The translations under genes and the position numbers were made by a program. The notes under the pieces were generated by a model that saw only the letters and a list, made by a program, of their open reading frames with translations, did no database searches and was not told the origin of the DNA. Shown in pieces: positions 8,809-17,715 of a stretch of 64,000 nt of DNA. The DNA is from Tumebacillus algifaecis (GTDB lineage: Bacteria > Bacillota > Bacilli > Tumebacillales > Tumebacillaceae): positions 3,016,001 to 3,080,000 of the forward strand of contig NZ_CP022657.1 in NCBI RefSeq assembly GCF_002243515.1. The letters run 5' to 3'. Each line of letters opens with the position of its first letter. The first letter of the stretch is position 1.

Positions 8809-9372
8809 TTATAGTGTGACGCTGACGACAATGAGCGGTTTCTTGGACTGCTCTTCATGGATCGTTTTTTGACCACTTAGATACTTCCCTTCGGCATGGA
8901 GAGTGAGCTTCGCGGAGACAAGCAGCTTAGCCTCTTGTTGGAACGGCTCGGCAAGGCTACGGAGTCGTAGCATCTCGCCATCCACCGGATCACCGACCGT
9001 CGCAAATCGTACCTCGTCAATGATTCTCTTTTCAACGTGATGCACCCAGCCGCGGATGAATGTTGTCGGGTTAACGATCGTCTCGCTTGCGCTGACAAAA
9101 AGAGCCACCTGACAAGCCACATCGAAACGACCAGCCTCCCGCCAGACGTACTCCACGCCGTTATGCTTCGATCGAGCATAGTCTTCGTGTTTGTCAATTA
9201 GCTTGTGCTGCGGGTTACTCAACCTTTGGATGCCAACCGCAGGGAACGCATCACCCATAATCCGCTCTGGCGTGTAGTCATACACCATTCGCGGTGGGCT
9301 CGACAACTCAGGATACGACTTCACGAGCGCACCGAGTGTTGCATACACGATTTCGATTTCGTTCCGGATCAT
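8809..9372 (-). CDS. Tail completion/terminator-like protein, function uncertain
   Basis: A 187-residue protein immediately upstream of the sheath gene. It carries the segment RSKHNGVEYVWREAGRFDVA followed by a helix (IVNPTTFIRGWVHHVEKRI), a make-up shared with tail terminator or tail completion proteins that cap the tube. There is no catalytic motif. The role is inferred from position between the gp10/virion morphogenesis-like gene and the sheath. Confidence 0.5.
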   Translation of the reverse strand: MIRNEIEIVYATLGALVKSYPELSSPPRMVYDYTPERIMGDAFPAVGIQRLSNPQHKLIDKHEDYARSKHNGVEYVWREAGRFDVACQVALFVSASETIVNPTTFIRGWVHHVEKRIIDEVRFATVGDPVDGEMLRLRSLAEPFQQEAKLLVSAKLTLHAEGKYLSGQKTIHEEQSKKPLIVVSVTL

Positions 9373-9836
9373 TTGGAACTCACCCGTTTCGCAATGCCAG
9401 CTGCCAGGTTGTCCTCGATATGTTCCATCTCCTCATGCAATGCCGGTCGAAGATATGGCCGTGCCGGAATGCCTCGGGCTTCGTCTCCGAATTCATGAGT
9501 CGCTGCCTGAATGGCAGGAGTCCCTACCTCTGCTTGAAGAGAGCCTCGATCTACTTTGTTCGTGATACTAGCTCGCATGATCCCGGTATCGACGAGTGGA
9601 GAATCGGAACCCGAACCGCCTCGCTTCATGCGAGTTTTCGAAGCGGCCTTGTTCTTCCCGAACTTCCGTCGGATCGTGACTTCCTTGAGTTTCGCCCATC
9701 CTTGTTGATATTTGCCAAGGCGCTTCTTCGCGTTTGAAGCAGTTTTGGTAGCTGTGATTTGTAGGCCGTCGGCCAATCCTGCATGCAGATCGTCCGCCAT
9801 CATGTAGAGTTGCTTCGCCAGATCATTCAGATCCAT
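9369..9836 (-). CDS. Virion morphogenesis/HK97 gp10-like neck protein
   Basis: A 155-residue basic protein with an N-terminal helix, a lysine-rich middle, PLVDTGIMRASITNKV, then THEFGDEARGIPARPYLRP. That last pattern (phi-x-x-FG...IPARPFL-P) is the hallmark of the HK97 gp10 / Mu gpG (virion morphogenesis) families, which act at the head-tail join. It overlaps both neighbours by a few bases. Confidence 0.8.
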   Translation of the reverse strand: MDLNDLAKQLYMMADDLHAGLADGLQITATKTASNAKKRLGKYQQGWAKLKEVTIRRKFGKNKAASKTRMKRGGSGSDSPLVDTGIMRASITNKVDRGSLQAEVGTPAIQAATHEFGDEARGIPARPYLRPALHEEMEHIEDNLAAGIAKRVSSK

Positions 9837-10203
9837 TCACATGGCTCCTTTCCGCTCTGCAAATGAGGTAAAACGTCTCCCCAAAGAAAGGCGGCGACAA
9901 CTCCATTTCGCTTACCGAAAAAAACTTTCCATCGTGTTTTAGAATCGATTCCTTCTTGATTTCCGTGTCCAGTGGGGCCAAGAAGTTAAGATCACCCCTG
10001 TATAGGTCAACCCCACTCTCGTTGATCACCATGTTGGGTTGATCCTGTACGATAACGACCTGCGGTCGCTCGACCACACTCACCCTTACAGGCTCATCCA
10101 GCGCGTTTTTTTCTGTGACTGATCGGTCGAGCAGAATGATCGTAACTCCATGCTCCGCGAAGCGCCTACTTGTATCCGCATGAATAAAGTCCAGTAGTAT
10201 CAT
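9823..10203 (-). CDS. Phage head-tail joining region protein, unknown
   Basis: The start ATG at 10203 overlaps the TGA of the connector gene (ATGA), giving 126 residues from MILLDFIHADTSRRF. A longer open frame upstream is only a shadow of the connector gene. The protein is beta-rich with no recognisable motif. Between a gp6-like connector and a gp10-like protein, one would expect a head closure protein; this is inference from order. Confidence 0.55.
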   Translation of the reverse strand: MILLDFIHADTSRRFAEHGVTIILLDRSVTEKNALDEPVRVSVVERPQVVIVQDQPNMVINESGVDLYRGDLNFLAPLDTEIKKESILKHDGKFFSVSEMELSPPFFGETFYLICRAERSHVNGSE

Positions 10204-10820
10204 CCGAAAGTCATGTAGGGGCCACGAGAGGCCACTTCGAGCTGTGCCCTTTGATAGTTCTCCATCCGCTTGTTGTATTGACGCTCCAAATCCTGCGCGG
10301 CCTTGTTGATCTGTTCGATGACACGGGATGCTGGGTGAGCATCGATCTCCGATGCATTCGGGATTTTGTAGTTGATATAGCGCTGCAGCCGCTCCTGATC
10401 GGCGAGCACAGCACGCAACGCATTGGCTGATGCGAGCCACACGACCGCTGGGACATCGTACTCGGGAACCGATTCTGGCGACCTCATACCCCTGTAGAAA
10501 AATGAGAAGGAGCCCGCCTTTTTGGGAGACTCCTTCAAAATCAGCACCTTTTCGGAAAGGAGGAAGTTTAGCGAAGGCTCAACTTCCATCCCCATGAAGT
10601 CGGCAGGCAGGTCGTAGTCCGTTTGGCCGACGATCACGTCGATGCGACCGCGTCGGTTTTGCACCGGATTCCATCGACTGTAATCGCTCACCGCGTCAAT
10701 GACGATCGACTGAAGCTCGTCTGGTATTGTGCCCTCCTCTTCGTCCTGGCTCGCCAGCGCGAAGACTGAGCCCTTCAAATCGCTGATCTGACTACGAACC
10801 TTGTTGATTAGATTCTGCAT
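10200..10820 (-). CDS. Head-tail connector/adaptor protein (gp6-like)
   Basis: The start is placed at the ATG at 10820 because GGAGG lies 10 bases upstream, inside the codons of a longer open frame, giving 206 residues. The protein is mostly helical, with a conserved-looking C-terminal helix (INKAAQDLERQYNKRMENY). Its position after the capsid gene fits a gp6/gp15-type adaptor that docks on the portal. Confidence 0.6.
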   Translation of the reverse strand: MQNLINKVRSQISDLKGSVFALASQDEEEGTIPDELQSIVIDAVSDYSRWNPVQNRRGRIDVIVGQTDYDLPADFMGMEVEPSLNFLLSEKVLILKESPKKAGSFSFFYRGMRSPESVPEYDVPAVVWLASANALRAVLADQERLQRYINYKIPNASEIDAHPASRVIEQINKAAQDLERQYNKRMENYQRAQLEVASRGPYMTFG

Positions 10821-11166
10821 GTCGTCTCGCCTCCTCCACATAGAAAGCGTAGAGTGTCGGCTTATCCTTGTCCTGCTCAGAATAGTCGACGCCCCACGCT
10901 TCCAATTGGGTTTTCATTTCGTTGACCGTGACGCTGTCATATGCTGGCGGTTTGAACGTCGGCTGACTATCGTGTCCCTCACCGCCCACAGAAAGACCAG
11001 TGGGTGAAGAAAGGAACGGCGGGCGAATGGTTTGCTCCTTCGCTGCATTGTCGGTTGTAACAATTTCAATATGACCTTTTGGCGGGGCATAAAAAGACCC
11101 AGGCTGTACGATCAGTCCGTTTACGATGATCGGGTCAGACCCGGGCGGGTGGAATTTCTGGTTCAC
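10792..11166 (-). CDS. Hypothetical virion-region protein with SAP/HeH-like C-terminus
   Basis: A 124-residue protein directly after the capsid fusion gene. The first 60 residues are proline- and glycine-rich and probably extended. The C-terminal part (VNEMKTQLEAWGVDYSEQDK) resembles the helix-extended-helix fold seen in proteins encoded next to capsid genes (HeH/LEM, Rho-N-like). It overlaps the connector start by 29 bases. Possibly a head decoration or scaffolding accessory protein. Confidence 0.55.
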   Translation of the reverse strand: MNQKFHPPGSDPIIVNGLIVQPGSFYAPPKGHIEIVTTDNAAKEQTIRPPFLSSPTGLSVGGEGHDSQPTFKPPAYDSVTVNEMKTQLEAWGVDYSEQDKDKPTLYAFYVEEARRHAESNQQGS

Positions 11167-11182
11167 GTGCCATCACCTCCGA

Positions 11183-13927
11183 TTATTGCTCGGAACGATA
11201 GAACTTGATCGTGCGAAGCTTCTGCTGAATCGGCGTCTTGATCGCGTCGTTGCAGAACAGGTAGATCTCTTCGCCGCCATTCAGCTCTCCTTCATCGGTA
11301 CGTGTCTCGAACGGGCCTTTCATGGTCATACCAGTTTCAATCGCGTACTTGGTTGCACCACGCTGTCCGAGCAAGAGACGCGAATCACCGGCGCTCCACG
11401 GCTCATTGTGCTCGACCATGTTGATGCCCTTGATCTGCGCCACCCACCCGGTCGGGTTGAGGTCAGAGCCGTTCATCTTGCTCCATGTCTTAAAGAGCTC
11501 AGCCTGCGAGATTTCGTTGGAGAGGACTTCTGACATCATACCGAAGTTCGGACGATAGAAGTTCGGAGCAGAACCCATCGCGGCCTTTTGCGCGCCGATC
11601 AGATGCAAGAGCTTGTTAAGGTGCTTTTCGTAGTCCATGCCCGCGGCCGGGCTCAGATTGAACAGTTGGATATTGGTCACATAGCTGTAGTCGACAGTAA
11701 CTGCACCGTTCGACAGTGCGCCATCGAGGGTGATGGTGCCGTTGTCGTAGTCAATTTCTGCTGTCGACAGTTCGACTTCTACTCCGTCCACTTTGACCAC
11801 GATCTTGTTAAGCACCTGATTTTGTACGCCACTCTCCGTGAGCACATTCGAAAAGCGCTCGCGGACGATCGGAACGTAGTGATTCGGTTCTGCCAGAGTC
11901 CCGCCGCGCAACAGCGTGATCGTGGCGCGGTCGGGGCTGATCTTCGGTGTTTCGCCGTTCACACGGATCGCGCCGTGCTCATCAGCCGACAAAAGCATCT
12001 CTTCGTGCAAGTCCAGAGACGTTTCACGCTTCAGATCTTCGGCAATATGGTAAACAAGTCGAGCCAGCGCGTTGTAGTTCAGCGGGCCGGACTTCAGGAA
12101 AGTCATGGTTTCGAGAGAGATTTCTGCGGCCAACTTCCGGGTGCGTGCCACGATCTGCAAGAAGTCGAGGCTCAACTTCCCTTTTGCCATCGGCTTCATT
12201 TCACCGTTTCGGGTCGGACGGCTGTTGGATCGAGCGTAAGTCTCACGCGGAATCTTAGCGAATTGACCTTTAAACGTGCCTGTTTCCACGAAGTGGAGTG
12301 CAATCATTGTTTGGAACACCTGTTCAATGATCTGGCGCTCAAAGATGACACCATTCATGACGCTCGTGGTCGTAGTCGCAGTATCGAAGGAGTCAGCGAA
12401 CAAGGAGAGTCGATCGCCATTTGCCGCATCGAACGCGTCGAGAACTTCTTTCACGACATGTTTGTTCAGTTTCTTGGTGTTCTCATCGACGCTGTCCACC
12501 ATAGATTGCACGTCCTCAACTGCCTCTCGCAGCTTGTCGGCCACTTCCATCCAACCGTTTTCCTCGCCAACGTGCTCCACCCCACTGTTCACGCGAGCCT
12601 GAGCATCGACGATCGGGTTGTTCCGGTCGAAGCCGAGGTTTTTCAACTTGTTGTCAGCAGAAAGCTGTGCAGCGAAGTCGAAAGCATCGTTGAATGTCTT
12701 CTCTGCTAGGTCCTTGCTGGTCAGGTCGATTTTGTCTGTCACGACTTTTTGGACGTGCGGCGGCAGCTTGGCAAGCTTGTCTTGCACTTCCTGGCTGTCG
12801 ATGAACGCCTGCGCGGCCACACGGTTCTTGCGCTGCTCCTCCGCTTGGCGCAAGGTTTCAAGTTCGTTCTTCTGTTCCTCCGCCTCACGCTGACCGAGAA
12901 TCGCGTCGCACATCGGCGCGCAATCTGCTTCTTCGGTGCGAATTCGTTTGAGCTCGGAATCTGTCATTGCCATGAGCTGTTGGAAAGTGTACTTCAAGTT
13001 TTCGTCCCCCTCTTCCCCATTGGGATGTTCTTGATGATCGGTAAATCCGATGCGGTTGGCGCGTTTGTCCATCTCCTCCGCCTCGATCAACTCTCTGATT
13101 TGCCACCATCGCTTATACCAGGCAGTATCGAAAGCTGCACGGTCGATCGCATCCAGCTCCTCTTGTTCGACCTTGTTTTTGAGTCGAGTGAGATCGGAAA
13201 GTTTCTCTGCCGCTTTCACCTGTTTGATAAACGGGTCAACCGCATCAGAGTACTCCTGCTGGTCACCACGATCATCGGAGAGAATTTCGTCGATCTGACC
13301 ATCCGTGATCGGCACAGCCGAACCGAGGGTGTCAGTCAGAGCAGGATCATCAAGCACGTCGAAGACGGTCAGCTCCAAGCGTGTGGCAACCGTGACCGCT
13401 TTTCCGTTGAACTGCCCTCGTTTCCCCGACCCGCTTGCACGCATCGAACACCCGATTTTTCCACCGGCATCGAGCACCGCCTGCAGATCTCGCCCGCGTT
13501 GTGTGTCGATCGTGTGGAAAATAAAATAGACGTTTCCGGCCTGATCTGGCTCCAGAACGTCTACAACTTTGATGCACTTGTTTTCGGTTTTGGACTTCCA
13601 GCCTAGCTTACCGTCGGCTCTTTTGTACGAGTCAGGGTGCCCTTCCTCACCGATCGCGCCGCGAGGGTTGTTTGCTTTCCACTCACCGACCATCGATGAC
13701 AGAACAGCGCGGGGATACACCCGATTGTTGCCGTTCACCACATCTGCACGTGTTCCGAGCATCTTGTAGAGCTTCGGACCCGCCTTAAAGCCGATCTGAC
13801 CATTGCTTTGGTCAACGATCTCTACTGGCCCATTGGTCGCATCCAGATATGGTTCGACCACGACATCAGAACTGCCTTGACTCTGACTGTCCAGAAAAGG
13901 GATCAAAGTTTGAGTTTCAATCGGCAT
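11183..13927 (-). CDS. Prohead protease - scaffold - major capsid protein fusion
   Basis: A single 914-residue frame starting at the ATG at 13927, with AAAGGAG 11 bases upstream. Residues about 20-235 match T4 gp21-type prohead proteases: NNRVYPRAVL, then EEGHPD with the likely catalytic His, then GCSMRASGSG with the likely catalytic Ser, then FDVLDDPA. Residues about 235-480 are charged, helical and coiled-coil, as in a scaffold or delta domain. From about 490 on lies a strand-rich capsid-like domain (LFADSFDTATTTTSV to the end). No stop codon interrupts the parts, and no separate capsid gene is present in the module. Self-cleavage would be needed to free the shell protein. Confidence 0.8.
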   Translation of the reverse strand: MPIETQTLIPFLDSQSQGSSDVVVEPYLDATNGPVEIVDQSNGQIGFKAGPKLYKMLGTRADVVNGNNRVYPRAVLSSMVGEWKANNPRGAIGEEGHPDSYKRADGKLGWKSKTENKCIKVVDVLEPDQAGNVYFIFHTIDTQRGRDLQAVLDAGGKIGCSMRASGSGKRGQFNGKAVTVATRLELTVFDVLDDPALTDTLGSAVPITDGQIDEILSDDRGDQQEYSDAVDPFIKQVKAAEKLSDLTRLKNKVEQEELDAIDRAAFDTAWYKRWWQIRELIEAEEMDKRANRIGFTDHQEHPNGEEGDENLKYTFQQLMAMTDSELKRIRTEEADCAPMCDAILGQREAEEQKNELETLRQAEEQRKNRVAAQAFIDSQEVQDKLAKLPPHVQKVVTDKIDLTSKDLAEKTFNDAFDFAAQLSADNKLKNLGFDRNNPIVDAQARVNSGVEHVGEENGWMEVADKLREAVEDVQSMVDSVDENTKKLNKHVVKEVLDAFDAANGDRLSLFADSFDTATTTTSVMNGVIFERQIIEQVFQTMIALHFVETGTFKGQFAKIPRETYARSNSRPTRNGEMKPMAKGKLSLDFLQIVARTRKLAAEISLETMTFLKSGPLNYNALARLVYHIAEDLKRETSLDLHEEMLLSADEHGAIRVNGETPKISPDRATITLLRGGTLAEPNHYVPIVRERFSNVLTESGVQNQVLNKIVVKVDGVEVELSTAEIDYDNGTITLDGALSNGAVTVDYSYVTNIQLFNLSPAAGMDYEKHLNKLLHLIGAQKAAMGSAPNFYRPNFGMMSEVLSNEISQAELFKTWSKMNGSDLNPTGWVAQIKGINMVEHNEPWSAGDSRLLLGQRGATKYAIETGMTMKGPFETRTDEGELNGGEEIYLFCNDAIKTPIQQKLRTIKFYRSEQ

Positions 13928-13932
13928 TTCTT

Positions 13933-16134
13933 TTACCACTCCTTTCCGACGAACCCCTTACACGTTGGACATGTTCGTTCGTCGCTTGTTACCAAAATGA
14001 TGACCTTCCCGTCCTCCACGCTATATGTGCAACGGCAACGGATATGGGCGGGCAATGAAGGCGCTTTTGATATATCTACCCCCGCCTCTGCGTACATCCT
14101 CAAAGCCGATCGGTTGTATGCCCACATGCTCTCCGTCCGAGCAATCGCTTCTGATCGGTTCTTGTAGGCGTTGTCGTAGACTTCTCCAATCGCTTCACGT
14201 ACCATTTTTGTCAGCTCGCGTTTACTTCCGGTAAGAAAGCCTGCTGCAAGCGCCTCACGCAGCTGCCTCTCGGTCGTAGCGTCGATGCCAACCACTCTCT
14301 TAGCGCTATTCTCAAGCAAATCTTCGAAAATGTCCTCTCGAAAGAGCTTGAAATTGAGACCCACGTTAGTTGCGGCCAGCGTTCCTCCGATCACGGCGGA
14401 GTGAGTGTAGATATATGCCAATTCCGCGCTGTATTTCTCGCGGTCATCAGCATGTACCGTGACAACGGCATTGATGAACTGATCGATGGCATCCTCGCTA
14501 AGATAGACCTCGTCTTCATCGGATTTTGCGTCGAGCACGATGTCGTCCAGAGGAAGACTGATCTTCGAAGCTTGCTTTCGCAGACGACGGAAGCGCTTTT
14601 GCCACCTCTGCTTACCTTCGGACTCAATCTCATCCATCCCTGCGAGGTGCGCCTCATCGTCTGCCTTCGCATCCGTGACCGCGTCGTCGGGATCGTCCTG
14701 CTCATCCTCGTCAGAAGACTTCTTGACGGCCTTCTCTCGGGCTTGTGCTTCCTCTTGCAGCGCCATTATGACAAATTCGGGGTTTTCCACGCCGAAGATA
14801 TGCGCGGTGTTGTTGATTGCTGTTCTCTTGTCGATCAATCCAGCATCTAACGCCATTTTGGTGCGCTCGATCACTTTGTCATCTGGTTCGTCGCGAAGCG
14901 GTTGCCAGATGATGTCGAACACGAGATCCACAGCTTCCGCGTCGATACCGTGCAGTAGCAGCTCCAATTCGATCAGCGCGCGTAGACCCGAGAATTCACC
15001 GCCATCGCCGTACTCCAAGAGTTGCCGGATGTCGCCTATTGCATCGTAGAACTCCTCCTTCTGCTCATCAAGCACGTCACGATTGATGTCTTCAGCGAAG
15101 CCGAGAAGACCTTTCGGGACCATCGTGGCGGCGTTTTGCTTGTCGAACAGATAGGTCACGTCCTTGATTTTATCGAGGTTGCCGTCTCCGTCTAGATTCT
15201 TCACATCACCTTGTCCATTGTGAAAGTAATCCGTGGTCGCTTTGTACCTACCGTTCTCGATGGTGTCCCGATGCTCTGAACGATATTTCTGGACCACTTT
15301 CTCGTCGCCGGGGTTATCCTTACTGCCGATCGAATGTACCCGACGTTGCGGCGCGCGCGTCTTTCGGCGGACAACCATGTCGTCATCAGCCGTAGCGTTC
15401 TGTTTGGACAATTTGCGAATCGCCGCGTACTGGCTCCGGCCATACATTCCGCCACGCCATTTCCAACGAATGTGATTCATTGACCACAGCGGAAAATGTT
15501 GCACAGCATCCTCTGGAATCAGGGTCAGAAAGTACGCCCCGCGCTTTGGATCGATCTCTGAAAATGCTCGGGCAGGGTCGGGAAAGTTCCCGAAGTTGTC
15601 CTCGTTACGCTTGATGATCGCAGGCGGCGTCCATTTGATTGCCGAGATCATTGGTTGACCGAGTTGTTCCTCAATCACCACGTTAAGGAACAAATCACCG
15701 TCAGATATGAGACGTCCCGCCCACATGGGCAATTTGCCATCGATTTTGCATCGCTTGAGAAACGCATCGATAATGACCTGCGCCTGATTCGAAACCTTTG
15801 CCCCGCGGCCAGCTTTTTTCCCTGTATGAGCCGCCTTCTTCTGCTGGTGCTTACTTGAACCATTGACGGTAACAAAAATGCCGCCACGGGTTGCTTTCCG
15901 GGCGACACGGACGTTTGTTTCATCCACCAAGGGATCATCTTCCAGCATCTTTTCAACATCACGTAGAACGGCACGACGGCCGCTCTCTACCTGTAGTGTC
16001 CTGTACAGGTGATCGGTTTCAATGACATCTTCGGTGTTATGAGCTTCCGGCGTGGAAACCGCTTGGCGTTGATCTTCGGTGCGCTCCGGCGACCCGCGGC
16101 GCCAAAAGCTCGTGATCTTTTCCAGTAGCCCCAT
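13933..16134 (-). CDS. Portal protein fused to MuF-like minor head domain
   Basis: A 733-residue protein. The first about 490 residues look like a phage portal: a basic N-terminus, a long helical stem with EEFYDAIGDIRQLL, and a clip region. The C-terminal about 200 residues match head morphogenesis (SPP1 gp7/Mu gpF) domains: AIARTESMWAYNRSALRMY, then HIRCRC and CPTCKGF. A highly acidic linker (DEDEQDDPDD) joins the two. The portal is the DNA gate and MuF-like proteins enter the head. The RBS is AAAGGAGG before ATGGGG. Confidence 0.85.
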   Translation of the reverse strand: MGLLEKITSFWRRGSPERTEDQRQAVSTPEAHNTEDVIETDHLYRTLQVESGRRAVLRDVEKMLEDDPLVDETNVRVARKATRGGIFVTVNGSSKHQQKKAAHTGKKAGRGAKVSNQAQVIIDAFLKRCKIDGKLPMWAGRLISDGDLFLNVVIEEQLGQPMISAIKWTPPAIIKRNEDNFGNFPDPARAFSEIDPKRGAYFLTLIPEDAVQHFPLWSMNHIRWKWRGGMYGRSQYAAIRKLSKQNATADDDMVVRRKTRAPQRRVHSIGSKDNPGDEKVVQKYRSEHRDTIENGRYKATTDYFHNGQGDVKNLDGDGNLDKIKDVTYLFDKQNAATMVPKGLLGFAEDINRDVLDEQKEEFYDAIGDIRQLLEYGDGGEFSGLRALIELELLLHGIDAEAVDLVFDIIWQPLRDEPDDKVIERTKMALDAGLIDKRTAINNTAHIFGVENPEFVIMALQEEAQAREKAVKKSSDEDEQDDPDDAVTDAKADDEAHLAGMDEIESEGKQRWQKRFRRLRKQASKISLPLDDIVLDAKSDEDEVYLSEDAIDQFINAVVTVHADDREKYSAELAYIYTHSAVIGGTLAATNVGLNFKLFREDIFEDLLENSAKRVVGIDATTERQLREALAAGFLTGSKRELTKMVREAIGEVYDNAYKNRSEAIARTESMWAYNRSALRMYAEAGVDISKAPSLPAHIRCRCTYSVEDGKVIILVTSDERTCPTCKGFVGKEW

Positions 16135-16152
16135 ACGTAGCCTCCTTTCCGT

Positions 16153-17715
16153 TTAGTAAGCCTCAGCCAGATCAGACATGTCCATTCGGTCTGTTTCGAC
16201 GATGACCTCCTGGACATCCATCATCTCAACCAAACCCGTCGTCGCGTCTGGCGCGTCGTCATGCTTATTGCCGCCTTCCTTCTTGTATTCGGTCATGGCC
16301 TTGTAGTACTCCGGCCAACGATCACGCCAGTTGACCGGGAAGTATACGTGGTTCATGATGAACACGCTGTTAGACAGAATGCGGGCCTGCTTGTTTTTAC
16401 TTTGATGGAACCAACGAACTTTTACCTTTCTTGTCTGGTGCCGCTCCCAGATCTCGCGCTCAACGTTTCGAGCAAAACCCTTCCCGCCAGCGTTTGACTC
16501 CACGTCAGCGAGTGTGACGTTGTTGCGTACCAGGATGTCGGCGGTCTGCGGCTCCGTGATCTCCATGCCCGCTTTCGTGTAGAGCACATCGAGCAGGTAG
16601 ATTTCACCGCGGTACACGCCACCGATCACGCAGCATAGATAGTCGGCCCCGTCATCGGCAGAGTCAGTGTAGGAGATGATCTTCTCGAACAGCGGGTGCC
16701 CAGATGCATCGCTTGGCACGTTCTCGTAGGTCTTGAACGACTTGTAGAGCAAGCCCTCCGCATAGATCGGTTCTTGGTAGTAGTTCGCCTTCAGGATTAG
16801 CGGATCTGCTTCTTCAGAAAGTTCTTCGAAAGTAGCACGGGAGAAGATCTCCTCGCAGAGCATGTGCTCCCCCGCCTGATCCTCGACTGGGATTTTCAAT
16901 ACAAACCAGCGGCGGGCTCCGCGCCCGGCCAGCAAGCGGCCACAGATGTCTTTCTTAGACCAGCGCGTCATGTTCACGATCTTGAATGTGGTGTCGCGTT
17001 GCTCCTGCCGCGAGAGAAAGGTTCCGGTGTACCACTGCCACTGTTTGTCCAAGACGTTGTCGTTGAAGGCTTCCTCCGCATTCTTGATCGGGTCGTCAAC
17101 GATGAGGATGTTACCGCCTTTACCGGTGATAGATCCTCCAAGGCCCGCTCCCTTGTAGCTGAAGAACTGCCCGTCAAGCGCCCATTGCCGAAAAGATGCG
17201 TTACCGTCCGCAACCCGAACGCTAGGGAAGATATCGCTGTAGACGATCTCGTGAGGGTAGATCTTCTCCTCGCTGATCCCGTCGCGAGTATAGCGGGAGA
17301 AGTCCGTCGCCATGTCTTCGTTGTACGACGCAGTGATGATCCGGTTCGTCTTGTCTTGCCCGAAGCACCACTCGCAAAACATGATGAGCGTTCGTGACTT
17401 GCCGTGCCGCGGAGGGATGTTCATGGTCATGTTGCGGTAGACCACGCCTTCCTGCAGTTGGCTCCAGTCATATTCGTCGATGAACCAGCGCGGAGCGATC
17501 CCCTCACATGCTTGCCGGAAGAACGCCTTGGTTAGCTGCGACTCATAGAGAGCTTGCAATACAACGGCGATGAGCTTCAGGTGCCAGCGGGACTCTTTGT
17601 AGAAGTCCGGGGCAATCGTCTTGCAGAACTCCCAGAAGCCTTTCCGGGACTTCCGTAGGCGTTTCTCGCGAAGGAGACCCAGCTTCGCTTCCTGCAGCCT
17701 CCGATCCGTTGTCAT
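16153..17715 (-). CDS. terL: Terminase large subunit
   Basis: A 520-residue packaging motor. The ATPase half carries a Walker A-like PPRHGKSRT near residue 100 and a Walker B ILIVDDP near residue 200. The C-terminal RNase H-like nuclease half begins with SYTDSADDGADY near residue 345. The ATG overlaps the TGA of the small subunit gene (ATGA). The protein translocates DNA into the prohead and cuts the concatemer. Confidence 0.92.
   Translation of the reverse strand: MTTDRRLQEAKLGLLREKRLRKSRKGFWEFCKTIAPDFYKESRWHLKLIAVVLQALYESQLTKAFFRQACEGIAPRWFIDEYDWSQLQEGVVYRNMTMNIPPRHGKSRTLIMFCEWCFGQDKTNRIITASYNEDMATDFSRYTRDGISEEKIYPHEIVYSDIFPSVRVADGNASFRQWALDGQFFSYKGAGLGGSITGKGGNILIVDDPIKNAEEAFNDNVLDKQWQWYTGTFLSRQEQRDTTFKIVNMTRWSKKDICGRLLAGRGARRWFVLKIPVEDQAGEHMLCEEIFSRATFEELSEEADPLILKANYYQEPIYAEGLLYKSFKTYENVPSDASGHPLFEKIISYTDSADDGADYLCCVIGGVYRGEIYLLDVLYTKAGMEITEPQTADILVRNNVTLADVESNAGGKGFARNVEREIWERHQTRKVKVRWFHQSKNKQARILSNSVFIMNHVYFPVNWRDRWPEYYKAMTEYKKEGGNKHDDAPDATTGLVEMMDVQEVIVETDRMDMSDLAEAY

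Noticed and set aside
8754..8876. N-terminal extension of the sheath protein
   Set aside because: The extension is translated through an 11 bp hairpin, and GAAGGAGGG fits the ATG at 8753.
10204..10440. N-terminal extension of the head-tail joining protein
   Set aside because: It is the out-of-frame shadow of the connector gene; ATGA coupling at 10203 gives the real start.
11588..12709. A 373-codon plus-strand frame opposite the capsid fusion
   Set aside because: Shadow frame; the minus-strand fusion carries protease motifs and the RBS.
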